Assembly (NCBI RefSeq): GCF_000203815.1
Contig: NW_004457729.1
Coordinates: 1,612,674 to 1,676,673 of the forward strand
Direction: 5' to 3'
From: Cavenderia fasciculata
Lineage: Eukaryota; Evosea; Eumycetozoa; Acytosteliales; Cavenderiaceae
Length of the DNA: 64,000 nt
Position numbers and translations under genes: made by a program. This document shows positions 9,673-20,743 of the stretch, piece by piece. The notes beneath the pieces are model-generated. The model saw only the letters and a list, made by a program, of their open reading frames with translations, was not told the origin of the DNA and did not search any database. Within the stretch, counting starts at the first letter, position 1. Each line of letters starts with the position of its first letter.

Positions 9673-12226
9673 ATGACAGAAGTGGAGAATATTCATCAAA
9701 CTAGCTCATCTTTGATGGATAGTAGTGATGAGGAAATTGATCTTTTAAACAATGACAATCATCACAATAATAATCAAGAGCATCTAACTATTAGATCTGA
9801 TAGTTCATTATCAAAAAGTACATCAAGTTTGGATCAATTTGAAACTGGAATCAATCATAATAATAATAATAATAATAATAATGGGAACAAATTATCACCT
9901 ATTCCCTTTTTCCAACCAATTCCTCAACAAACCAACAACACACTTCAAACTAGTATAAGTTTCAACAATGAAGAAATAATGAATCTTGTCCAACTTTTAT
10001 CATGTTTTCCACAACCACCATCGTACGTTCCACCGACACATACCATTGCACAAAGTCTAAAGTCTCGAAGAGACACTGTATTTGGTTCTTCATCCTCTAC
10101 CCTCAACTCGAGTTCCAATACATTGTCTTCAGTGCCATCATCTGTCACATCGACTCCAACTACATCAATGGCCAGCTTTGGAGGAGGATCAACCAATAAT
10201 AGTCACTCCAATTTAAATACTAGTTTTGGTGATTTGAAATTTATTGATCAATCAATTCATAATTCTTCAAATAGTATCAATAATAATAATATAAATAATA
10301 CTACTACTAATAATAATAATAGTCCAGCAGCGGTTCCACCATTATCAAATTTATCTGATAGTGCCAATACGACGCCAACCAAAAACAACAGTTCAAGTGT
10401 AATTACGACGCCTCCCCCTCCATCATCAAATCAAATTACTGCTGCTGCTACTACTGGAAACCAACCAAGTAAATACAATATCCAAATAGAAAATGAAACA
10501 ATATCATCATCATCACCAAGATTACTAAAATCAAATCAAGAAGTATCTATATCATATGCTAGCGAAAAGGCAAATTATCGTCTGACTCCTCGTGGAATCA
10601 ATTTCAAGCCTGTCGATTTCCAACCATTAAACAACAACAACAACAATAATTGTAGTATTATACCCGAACAAAGTAACAATAGTCCGAGAAGGGATAATTC
10701 AGCACCAACTACACCAACTCAAGCACCTACTACATCCTCACCATTCATTGGTGTTGTAAATCCATCAACTGTCACTACTACCGCCACTTCCTCATCATCA
10801 TCATCATCACATTCAACACCAACTCTAAACACTATCGAAGTAAAACAACCACCACTTTCACCAGAATGGGAGGTTAATTTAAATCATTTAGAATTACCTC
10901 CACCATTGAGTATAAATGGTGATACTGCTGGAGAGTCAAATGGTGATCCACTGTTTGAACAATTGGCTCGATCTTATAAATGCGAATTTCCAACCTCTTC
11001 GCAAGAGCATGTGATCATGCTCAACAACCTCTTGACACAAGAGAATGGTCTCCTTTCCATGTACTTGGACAAGTGTCACGAGTGTGTCACTACTCCAACC
11101 AACCCACTCGCACAAACATCGTCTCCATCGGCGCGTCGATCGATATTTGTGTCGGCCGTAAAGTTGATGCAAAACGACAATGAACGACCGTCGATCCGTC
11201 TCTCCAAGACACTCATCTCTTATGGAGCCAATGCAAGCAAGATTGGTGTCGGCAGTGTCGAGTGCCACCCCGCACCACTCAACATTGAGTTGGTGTCTAC
11301 GATTACAGTGTCGTCTACATCTTCTAAAAAGGTCAAGTTTAAAGTACTTATGGGCCCACCGAGCAAGACGCACACCGTATCGGTCGACCCAATCGAAGGT
11401 GTGCTCAAAAAGAAAGAGTCGTGCTCCATGACCATTCGATTGACCCTAAAGACAAGTGTCCGCATGAGACGAGCCATTATAGTCGAGGTCGAAGGCGGTC
11501 TACGTCACTACATCATCTTGCACGCCGAGACGCGTCCAACACCCTTTGGCCTACCACTCAACAAGTGCGACATGGTACAAGACGGCGCATTTGCCACTGT
11601 GCCATCCGTGTTGGTACAATTAAAACGACATATCCTCGCCAATGGCGGACTCAATGTCGAGTCTATTTTCAGACTGCCACCGGGTGACGAACGCACACTC
11701 ATGATGACACGAGAGCGTGACTGGACCAACAACCAGCCACTCACCTCGTCCAACACCAACGATCTCCACAACTCTGCCGCTCTCATCAAGTTGTGGTTCC
11801 GCGAGCTCAAAAACCCAATCCTCTCTCCCATACGTCCAGAATCCTTCCTTCAATTCGAAGCCAACGAAACAGAACCAAATGAATCCAAAATCAATTCCAC
11901 ACTCAACCAACTACCTGAACCAAATCAAACTATTTTCCTTTGGTTAATTGATCTATTAGCAACCATCTCTAAAAATGAATCAATTAACAAAATGTCTTCA
12001 AAAAATTTTGGTATGTATAGCCAAAACAAAAAAAAAAACTCATTGATAATATTTACTTACTTTTTAATTTCTATTTCTATTTCCAATCAATTTAGCCGTT
12101 ATTATTTCACCAAATTTGTATGTGTCACCATTAAATTTATCACCTCAAGATTCTTTATCTATATCTACAAAGGTTGTAAACTTTTTAAATCAAATCATTA
12201 TTTTTAAACGAAAAGATGATCTTTAA
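9673..12226 (+). CDS. MSP/ASH-like plus RhoGAP domain protein
   Basis: Two exons, 9673-12010 and 12096-12226, join in phase (NFAVIISPNLYVSP) and give 822 residues. The first 400 residues are Asn/Ser/Thr/Pro-rich and disordered. Residues about 500-620 look like an immunoglobulin-like MSP/ASH beta-sandwich (KTLISYGANASKIGVG, then VEGGLRHYIILHAETRPTPFG). A RhoGAP domain follows: VPSVLVQLKRHILANGGLNVESIFRLPP with the candidate arginine finger in IFR, then IKLWFRELKNPIL, and the terminal NFAVIISPNLY helix. RhoGAPs stimulate GTP hydrolysis by Rho/Rac proteins and so control actin. ASH followed by RhoGAP is the C-terminal layout of OCRL-type phosphatases, but no phosphatase domain is present here. 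Without the second exon the GAP helices would be truncated. Confidence 0.83.
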
Positions 12227-12660
12227 AAAAGAAAGAAAGAAAGAAGAAGAAAAAAAAAGAAAAAGAAATTATATATATATAATTAATTAATAATAATAAT
12301 AATAATAACAAAGTAGTAATACATAATAATAATTACTATATACATTATTTGTAAGAATAACAACTTGTAACAAATAAAACTAAATTATATACCCACTCCT
12401 CCTTAATTTATTTATTTAAATCTTTTAAAATATCCAACAACACTTCTCTTTTAGACTCTAAGAGTCCTTTTTTTGTGTTTATATGAAAATAATATTTACA
12501 ATAATGTATGTCCATCACTTTTTTATTTGATTTGTTTTTTTTGGTTGTAAGGTTTCTACTATATAGTTTTTATTATCCCAAATCCCTACAACCTATGTAT
12601 ACGTATATCTATCTCTATTTGCTATTCTTTATCTTTTTTGTTTTTGTTTTTTTTAAAGTA
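12227..12660. other. Convergent intergenic region
   Basis: 434 bp between a rightward and a leftward gene, so it should contain both 3' UTRs and polyadenylation sites. AT-rich with TAA runs and an AATAAA at about 12373. No gene or RNA was seen. Confidence 0.5.
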
Positions 12661-13218
12661 TTATTGAGAAGTGGCATCAATTGCTTGTGGTTGTTGATCG
12701 GTTTCAGTTTGTTGTAGTTCTTGTTGTTTACGTTTCTTTGGATCCTTTTGTTGTTCAGTAGAGTCGTCTTGGGCATCTTCAATGGTTCTCTTTGAGGTGG
12801 CACATTCATCAATAGCTTGTTCAGATGATAGACTGGCTGCAAGTTCATTTAATTTGCTGGAATTTTCATGCTGTTGTTGTTGTTGGACTTCATTTTCAAC
12901 TTGGACATTTGATGGTGGTTGTACAGATGATTCTTGTTGTTCTTCTTGTTGCTCTTCTTGTTGTTCCTCTTCTTGTTGTTCTTCATCTTGTTGTTGTTCT
13001 TCAATGGATGGAACACCATTGACAATTGACTCTTCCAACTCATCTACATTTGCTTCTTGACCTTCATCTTGAGCTTCAACTTGGTTGTCAATCTCTTCCA
13101 CTTTTGGTGAGTCTACTTCATCACCAATTTGTTTGAGGAGATCTGGTTGTTGTTGTGGCTCTGGTTGATCAGCACCATTAATATCTATTTGAACTTCTGC
13201 TTCTTGTGGATGATCCAT
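12661..13218 (-). CDS. Gln/Glu-rich acidic low-complexity protein
   Basis: Single exon, 185 residues, beginning MDHPQEAEVQIDINGADQPE. Composition is dominated by Glu, Gln and Asp, including repeated EEQQ-type units around residues 70-95. A basic patch near residue 160 (DPKKRKQQE) could be a nuclear localisation signal. I do not recognise a family. The start is supported by an AT-rich 5' spacer after the ATG and uninterrupted low-complexity coding. A role in nuclear assembly or transcription is only a guess. The opposite strand in the same place is open because of the triplet repeats and is not a gene. Confidence 0.65.
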   Translation of the reverse strand: MDHPQEAEVQIDINGADQPEPQQQPDLLKQIGDEVDSPKVEEIDNQVEAQDEGQEANVDELEESIVNGVPSIEEQQQDEEQQEEEQQEEQQEEQQESSVQPPSNVQVENEVQQQQQHENSSKLNELAASLSSEQAIDECATSKRTIEDAQDDSTEQQKDPKKRKQQELQQTETDQQPQAIDATSQ

Positions 13219-13817
13219 ATTTAATTAATTAATTATTATTATTGTTGGTGATTTTAAATTATTATTATTATTATTTGTATAGATAAATAAATAAATAAAT
13301 TAATTGATTAAAAGAACTTGAAAATTAATTTGTCTTTTGGGTATAATTTAAAAAAAATGTGTAAATATAGTTGTTGATTGGAAAGAGAGATGTTGATGAT
13401 GATGATAAATGAGTTGAGGTGATAGTAGTAGATAGGATAGGTAGGTAGGTGGTCTAACCATCCATCAGACAAGACAGCAGGTGAGTACTGTAGATGATCA
13501 AGAATGAAAAAAAAGGAGTTTAATTAAATTAATCCTGTTTAGTCTAAAAGGTGGTTGATGATTATAAAATTCACCCCATGGGAGATGATACCCCTGACTG
13601 TGGGATTCAGGCTTTAAAAGGCGTGGGGGTACAAAAATTGAATTAAACCATAAACCACTTCCCTCCAAAAATTTCAAATAAATTGTTGACGATGATGACC
13701 AACCAAAAACATATTTATTTATTTCATATCATTTCTTTATCTAGAGAGTGGTTTTAAAAAAGAAAGGTAACGTTATTGGTGGTAGTATGTATACATACCA
13801 CACCTCTACCCTAATAT
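13219..13817. other. Spacer upstream of Gln/Glu-rich gene, downstream of znfx1
   Basis: 599 bp between two leftward genes, holding the promoter of the gene ending at 12661 and the 3' end of the helicase gene. It contains GATGAT/TAGGTAGG simple repeats and one GC-rich inverted-repeat element at 13589-13631. Confidence 0.45.
13589..13631. other. GC-rich nested inverted repeat in promoter spacer
   Basis: TACCCC (13589-13594) pairs with GGGGTA (13626-13631). Inside it CTGA (13594-13597) can pair with TCAG (13607-13610), followed by CTTT/AAAG. Outer and inner stems share one base, so both cannot be complete at once. This is the most GC-rich patch in the spacer and lies about 370 bp upstream of the 13218 start codon. 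It may be a binding site or a small structured RNA; neither is proven. Confidence 0.3.
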
Positions 13818-13842
13818 CTATTTTTTTTTCTTATTTTGATAC

Positions 13843-13877
<35 letters not shown>

Positions 13878-14692
13878 TTGATTTTGATTCTTATTATTAT
13901 TATTATTGCGATGTCTATTATTGATTTGTTTTTTGGCGGTTGGTGCAGTTGGTTTTGGACCTTCAATGTATTCAACCTCAATAGTTTCCATCATTGGGAA
14001 TGGCTCAGTGTTATTCTTGCAACTATATTATGTAATAATATAATAGATTAATTAGTATTGGTATAATATGAAATCGTCTATAAGATTGAGATACACTTAC
14101 AATTGACAATCGGTATTATGAATTTGTTCACCTGCTACATTTGATTGGTGAGGAGTACATGGTAGTTGACATGGATGTCCACATGCCAGGACACTCTTGC
14201 AGTGTTTGTAGCATAATGATTGGGTTGAACAACGTTCCTTGACTTGATGTCCACATGGTCTTGTTTTAATGAACACAAATGTACATAAAGTAGGGTCACA
14301 CTCTTCACTGCATTTTCCAGGACATGGATGCGAACATGGGAGTAAATGCAAGCATTTCTCTCCACACAACATGGGATTTGGAAGTGGTGCAGTACAAACA
14401 TCTTTGATCGTGTGGCCACACAATGCTGTTTTGGATATAACCAACTTGCACGTTTTCTCCTTGGTATCATTACAATTGATAATAATCTCGTGACCACATT
14501 CATGTTTGACTGTCTTTGGAGCCGTGCATTTGGTAGAGTCTTGACAAGGCTCTGAGCATTTGTTGGTGCATGGATGACCACAGGTCATGATTGATTGGCA
14601 CTTTGACGAGCATGGCTCTCCAGCCTTGTCTTCAATAAAACATCTAACCATTGTTGAATGACCACATATTAGTGTAGTTTTGACCTAGTTAA

Positions 14693-14724
<32 letters not shown>

Positions 14725-17700
14725 GATGAGTTAAACATCCATAAAAGACAATCACAATCATATATTCTTACCTTTTCATTACATTTTAAACCAATTAACG
14801 ATTGGTGGCATGCAAGTGATCTGACATGACCACAACTCAAACGACGGTTGACAATTGTTTCACATTCTCCACATCTATCTTTGCATAGTTTTCCACACTT
14901 GTGTTCACAACCAGAGTGTATCTTTTCACACTTTTCAATGCAAATACTGTCTGTGGTTGAACATTTGTCTGTGATGGTGTGTCCACAGCCGAGCTTCTTT
15001 TGGACCTTTACAGGGCACTTTGGGCAATCAGCCGAACAAATACCAGTACATCTATGACCACACAAATTATCCAACTCACATGGTTTTGTGCATTTGATGT
15101 GTTTGTGTTCTCTATCAAACGAATGACCTAAAAAAAATAAAATATATTTACAAGTTGGTAAAATAATATTTCAAAAAGATATAGTTGCAACTAGCATGTT
15201 TATAATTATAACTTACATTTATAATGGCATTGATGTCCACACAACAATCTATCTTCACATTGAAGATAACATCCACCATTGGGAGAACATTGATTAAAGT
15301 CATTTGCTCTATAAAAAGTAAAAAAAAAAATTAATTAATAAATTAAATTTGATAATCTATAAACACTACGACCAAACACTACGACTATATATATGTGAAC
15401 ATACGTTGTAATTTTGTTGATAGTTTTGGGATGATTCTCACAAACAATTGGTAAATAAGAGGTATAGCAACCACGGTCAGTTAAAATTTCGGCAACCTCT
15501 TCCCATAATGGATGAGCACTCTTTAAGAGTTCACCATTTCCAATTATATACATTGCCAGTTTAGCTCTTGACAATGTCACATTTATACGATTCTGGATGC
15601 TAATAAACCCACCAGCTTTTTCATTGTTTGATCTGACAAGACTGACAATGACAATGTTCTTCTCTTCACCCTGGTACTGATCTACGGTTCTCGACGCCAA
15701 CCCTTTCATCTTGGGGTAAAAGTTTATGAGGTTTGAAATTTTACTCTTGATTTTGAGAAGTTGTCCAGTGTAGGGTGTGAGGATAATAATATCTGAGCTA
15801 TCATAACCTTGGTTGATCAGATATTTTGCCAATTCCACCACAAAGTCCATTTCAAATAAGTTGACCTTGGATGATTTAGTATTGTCATTTAATTGTTCGG
15901 AATGACGGTGATCAATAAAATGAACGTTGCTTTGTAAACCTCTGATTTTATCCTTGCTCTCGATCGATCTTGTCACGACATCTTGATGGTTTTGAAGTTT
16001 AGGATAGATTGATTTGATAAAGCAAGAAATATTGGGAGCCATACGACGTTGAGTGTTTAGTGTTTTAAAAGTTGATCCTGGTAACTTTGTAATTCTTTCA
16101 AAGAGCGAAACATCAATGTTATGTTTGTTGAGTTGATAAACAGATGATGATGGACGAAGTTGAAAGTGATCTCCAATCATAATCAAATGTTCTGCAGAGG
16201 GTGGAACTACAGAAAGAATATGACTGAAAATAATAAAAAAAATTAATCTTTTTTAATTCCAACATTTAAAATTAAATAATCGATTTAATATTTGGTACGA
16301 ACCTTTCCATTACTTCGGCTGCTTCTTCAATGATAACCACTTTTGATTTTAATTTTGATAGTACATCCTTGAGTCTTGAAGCTCCAGTTGTTGTCACGCC
16401 AATAACTTCAGTTTTACACAACTCGGTTACATAGGATTGGTGTTCATAGTTTTTAATGTTTTCTGTTTCTACTTTGTGTCGCTCCACTAAATTTCCATAG
16501 ATCTCTAATAAAGACTCGAGATACTTTTTTTGGATATGACTCCAATAGAGAGCTCGGTTGCTAGGATCGAGATCAAATAGATTGTCCACTTCAAAACTGG
16601 CCGAGTTTTGAGACATGGCTTGGAATGTCACTGTCAGGTCGGTTGGAGTCACTTCCTTTTCCGATAGTCGATCCAATCCATCGATGTTTATAAATCTTGC
16701 ATTCATTTGGTCTATTACATCGTCTTCATCTTCTCCATCGTCGTCATCCTCCTCCTCCTCCTCCTCCTCCACTTCATTGGGAACCGGTTCAGAATGACTA
16801 GTTTGAATAGTAATGCCTTTTTTCTTGACAAAATGATTCTCAATTTCCAATCCCAAAGGTTTGAGCCATTTTTTAAAAGAGTTGTATTTCTTTTTCTTTT
16901 TTTGGAAGATTTTCTTTTGCTGGGCTGTCAATCCACCTCCCTCGGTTAGGAATGCAATTGGCACTGCCCCTGTTGATAATTCTTTTGTTGAATAATAAAT
17001 ATAATAAGTAATAAGCATAAAAAACTTTAAAAGTATAAATATTTCATACCTCTTAATATCAGGTTCAGTGATTTTATCGTTGCCTTTCTTTCATCTATCA
17101 TATGCCAATGGTCATGTGATCGGCGAACTTTTTTTGCAAGACTGAACTGTTCCATACCTGGGTCTCTAGACTGGCTTCCTATTCTCACAATGTTTTGAGT
17201 AGTTTTAGCAACATTATTGATAAATTGGTCCAATCTATAAAAAAGATTAAATATTTAGGTTGTAATTTTAAAAAATGATTAAAAATACTACTACTTACGC
17301 ATGATTTGAAAAGCAGATAACAAGAATTGGATGTGATTGCTTTTTCAATATATTTTCAAATAGTTTTAAACCAAGATAAGATTTACCTAAAAAAAATAAA
17401 ATAATAATAATTTGCGTTATTACCACAATTTATAATATATTTTTTTTTGTTTGTTTATACATACCAGTACCAGGAGGACCTTGAATTAAAGCTAATTCAT
17501 TTCTTAGACTATGTAAAAAAGCTTCTTTTTGGGAATCATCCAATGTACCGAGTTGCTTGGGAATGCTGCTTTCGACCAATACATCGACATTTTTGTAGCT
17601 CCTTTTAGAGTATTCTGGATCCTTGATGTCCTCGTAAAATGTCTCACTAAAGTCAAACTGCGAGTCTTCAAGAATGTAGTTTGGTGGCTTCATATTTTGC

Positions 17701-19605
17701 AAGTTACAAGAAACCAAGTAATCTTGGAATGGAACCTTGTCGATATTCTTTAACGATGTCAGAATATTTCTGTGTTGTTCAAAATACGATGGAGATTCTA
17801 CCATTGTCCATGACGATAAATAAAACATTCCAATATTCTTGGTGTTTTCATCATCTAAAAATGAAATATCAATTTGTGCTAGGTCTCCATCAGATGGACG
17901 AGTAGTCACCGTTGCCCAATAGATTGTTTCAAAGTCATCATTTGTCAAACCTACCAAATTACCATGCAATAATTTTGATGTCTTTTTCCATTTTATACGT
18001 TTATCTACACGAAATTTAACTGAAAAAGATAATGATTGAAAGCATGATGTATTTGCTTTTTGAGAAAAGAAATAAAATTAGATTAAACATAAACTTGTTG
18101 TAATTAAATGTGTATACACATACCAACAAATTCAACATCTTCATAGATATTTTTACAATAATTTCCAGCAAGATAAGTTTGGATGGACTCTCGCAGAGGA
18201 TGTACAAGGTCTTCTCTCAACAACTTGAATTGCGTGTCAATATAGTGTTCCTTTGAATAGTATACACCAACCATTAATCCACTTAGACCTGGAAAAGGAC
18301 CATGTAATTCTTCAACAGTTGGAATGATTGGTAATTCTTGATAATTGATTGGAAGATCTTTATATATTTTCTTTTTTTAAAAAAAAAGTTAATTAATACA
18401 AATCTTTTTTTAAATGATCATTATTATTATTATTCTATACTACGTACACTATCAATAATTGCTAATTTCTTTAGCTCTATCATTCTGATACAATCAATTA
18501 AATTGCTTGATTTTGAATAATAAAGCATCACAACCTTTTTAAATGGTTCAAAAGGAATCTTGTTACAACCTCCTTGAAAACGGCTAGATATTTGGTGGAA
18601 CACCGTTGCTACATCCAAGATACGTTCTGGTGGAGTGTTTGCTTTGAAAGCATGGTCCAAATAGTTGTCCATATTTGAATGATGTCCCATTACATTTGAG
18701 TTGAGTAGCATTTGGTATAGCTCATTGGTTCTTTGTTGGATGATACTCGCTCTAATTGGCTCAGCAGCAAAGAACTTCATTATGAGGGCCATGGTCTCAT
18801 CGGATAGCCCTGTTTGACCAAGAATATCTTCTAGCTGTTTTCTTTGGTTCGTTGCAAGCACGTCAGTGATGTCACGTTGACTCTTTCTTGACTCTGGATC
18901 ATCACTTTCAAATTCATATAGTCGCTTTCTTAGGTATATTCTAATGCCCTCTTGACTAGAAAATGGTTCATAATCCTTCTTTACATAACCCGACGAGGAG
19001 GTGTGAGTACCATCTTTAGATGTAAATGGTTGTCTGTTGTAACTTCTTTGGTAAGGAGTTTTTTCACCCAACGATGATGTCGAGGAAGAAGATGAAGAAG
19101 AAGAAGAGGAGGAGGAGGAGGTTGATGTTGAACTACTGTTCTGACGATCTTTCGAAAAGAATCTATCAAATATTGCTGCTTCATCTATTTCTTTTGATGG
19201 TTTTGATTTACGATCTTCATTCTTTGTTGTAGTAGTAGTAGTAGGTGTTGTTGTTGATGATGATGAACTATCATGACGGGGTTGGTTGTTATTGTAACGA
19301 TTATTGTTAAAGCCGCCACGATTATTGGTATGACCACCACGGGTATTATTGATATGGCCACCACGGTTATTGGTATGACCACCACGGCTATTGATATGAC
19401 CACCACGGTTATTTCGATCAAATAATGATGATTGAGATGGACGATTGTAACTATGAGTATCACCAGAAGAGGTATGTGAACTAGTAGAGACAGTACCAGA
19501 GGTAGCTCTAAAAAAGACTGAAGAGTTGTTGTTCAAATCGGTCTCTGATTTTCTTGTTTCCCTTGCTCTCATCAGCTCCTGAATTTCTTTGTCAAGGTCA
19601 TCCAT
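13818..19605 (-). CDS. znfx1: ZNFX1-type SF1 RNA helicase with NFX1 zinc fingers
   Basis: Eleven exons join in phase: 19605-18448, 18370-18124, 18019-17465, 17386-17299, 17234-17050, 16981-16303, 16223-15405, 15308-15217, 15127-14772, 14684-14101 and 14022-13818, giving about 1,655 residues. Residues 75-105 carry RGG/GGH-rich repeats. A conserved helical region follows, then the UPF1-like helicase: Walker A GPPGTGKS (Lys655, split by an intron), VIIEEAAEVME, LIMIGDHFQLRPS, LNTQRRMAP, VDQYQGEEKNIVIVSLVRSN and RINVTLSRAK. The C-terminus has about ten NFX1-type CxxxC/CGHxC fingers and an Asn-rich tail with PTAPTAKKQ. In animals ZNFX1 acts in small-RNA inheritance and antiviral RNA sensing; a link to dictyostelid RNA silencing is inference. 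Exon 6 has two in-frame acceptors 12 nt apart, and its donor is the less usual GTTCGT. Confidence 0.93.
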
Positions 19606-20743
19606 TTCGGAAAATAAATGACAAATAATAAATGTAATAATTTTTTTTTTTACAAATACAGATACACAAACAAATAAGATAAGAGAGCTCTAATTATATA
19701 TATATTTTAATACAATGATTTCTGCGCTCTTGAATCTTAATAATGTTACTGCTGCTGCGTCAGCTCCCACACATTTTTAATTAATATTTTTGATGATTGG
19801 GGGGTAGCTAGAGAGAAAAAAGAAAAGTGAACCAACAATCAACCCTCATTCCACCAATTTCTCTATGCGTAGATTTATCTAGATATATCTTCTTTTCTTC
19901 CTCTTTCTCTTCACAGTGTAAATAAATATATTATCTTATCTTATTTTATACTATATATCTTTAATGATGGGTGATGATATCATCGATGCAAAGTACTTTA
20001 ATAAACAACTTTGACAACAGGCGCCTGTCACCAGAGATAGAGAGAAACCACCACGACTCATGTCACTCCGTCGCTGTTGCAAACTAGGATACTATTCCTC
20101 GTCATCATCATCATTATTGTCTATAGACAACCAAACAACCCAACTTGTTTCTCCTCTCTGCTTTTTTTTCCACAGCACATTATTAACAACAATCCCATCC
20201 TTCTGATTAACAACTATTTATAGGTTCTCTACAAGATTCTCGAACAACAAAACTACTATGTCTTGACAACAAACATTTCTAGGTACAAGAAAGAGAGGGA
20301 TGCGTCATAGTTGTCCTTGCAGTTATCCTCTCTTGCAAGAGCACCATGTGGATTTTTTTTTTTCTCAACGGCCCACCAACCGTACTCATCTACGATCTGA
20401 ATCAGATTTTTAAAAAAAATCGTACCTACCCGATTTTTCATGAGATGGAGGGATCCCTCACCGCATACCAAGATATACACGATCTGACAATGTGTGTCTG
20501 TTTGGTTTGAAAAAATATATATTTTCTTTAGGCGCATCTTGGCTTCCCAACCAACACAACACCTCCTCCACCTCCAACCAAACAATAGAGAGTTGTTTTT
20601 TTTTGTTTCTTCATCCTTTTCATATCTATTCTATCTATCTCTATATATCTGTTTTTATTTATCTATTCTTTTCTTTTCTTTTTTTTTGTATAATTATAAG
20701 GCATTTTTTTTTCTATTTTTAAAGAGAGAAAAAAAAGAAAAGA
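19606..20743. promoter_or_regulatory. Divergent spacer (znfx1 / IPT-TIG transmembrane gene)
   Basis: 1,138 bp between two divergent starts, so it should carry both promoters. The proximal 100 bp before 20744 are T-rich then A-rich, the usual dictyostelid start context (AAAGAATG). Palindromes at 20395-20407 and 20448-20459 and a repeated ACGATCTGA are listed separately. Frames at 20256-20826 are low-complexity or overlap the true start and are rejected. Confidence 0.5.
20392..20487. promoter_or_regulatory. Palindromes flanked by a direct repeat in divergent promoter
   Basis: ACGATCTGA occurs at 20392-20400 and again at 20479-20487. The first copy is part of the palindrome ATCTGAATCAGAT (20395-20407). 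Between the copies lies the perfect 12-bp palindrome GAGGGATCCCTC (20448-20459). The arrangement suggests a dimeric-factor binding region about 260-350 bp upstream of the surface-protein start; this is inference from symmetry only. Confidence 0.3.

Noticed and set aside
11508-11910. Long minus-strand frames in the RhoGAP gene
   Set aside because: Opposite-strand shadows in GC-rich coding sequence; the plus strand has clear ASH and RhoGAP motifs.
12782-13060. Cys/Ser-rich rightward frame opposite the Gln/Glu-rich gene
   Set aside because: Arises from the reverse complement of CAA/GAA triplets of the minus-strand gene.
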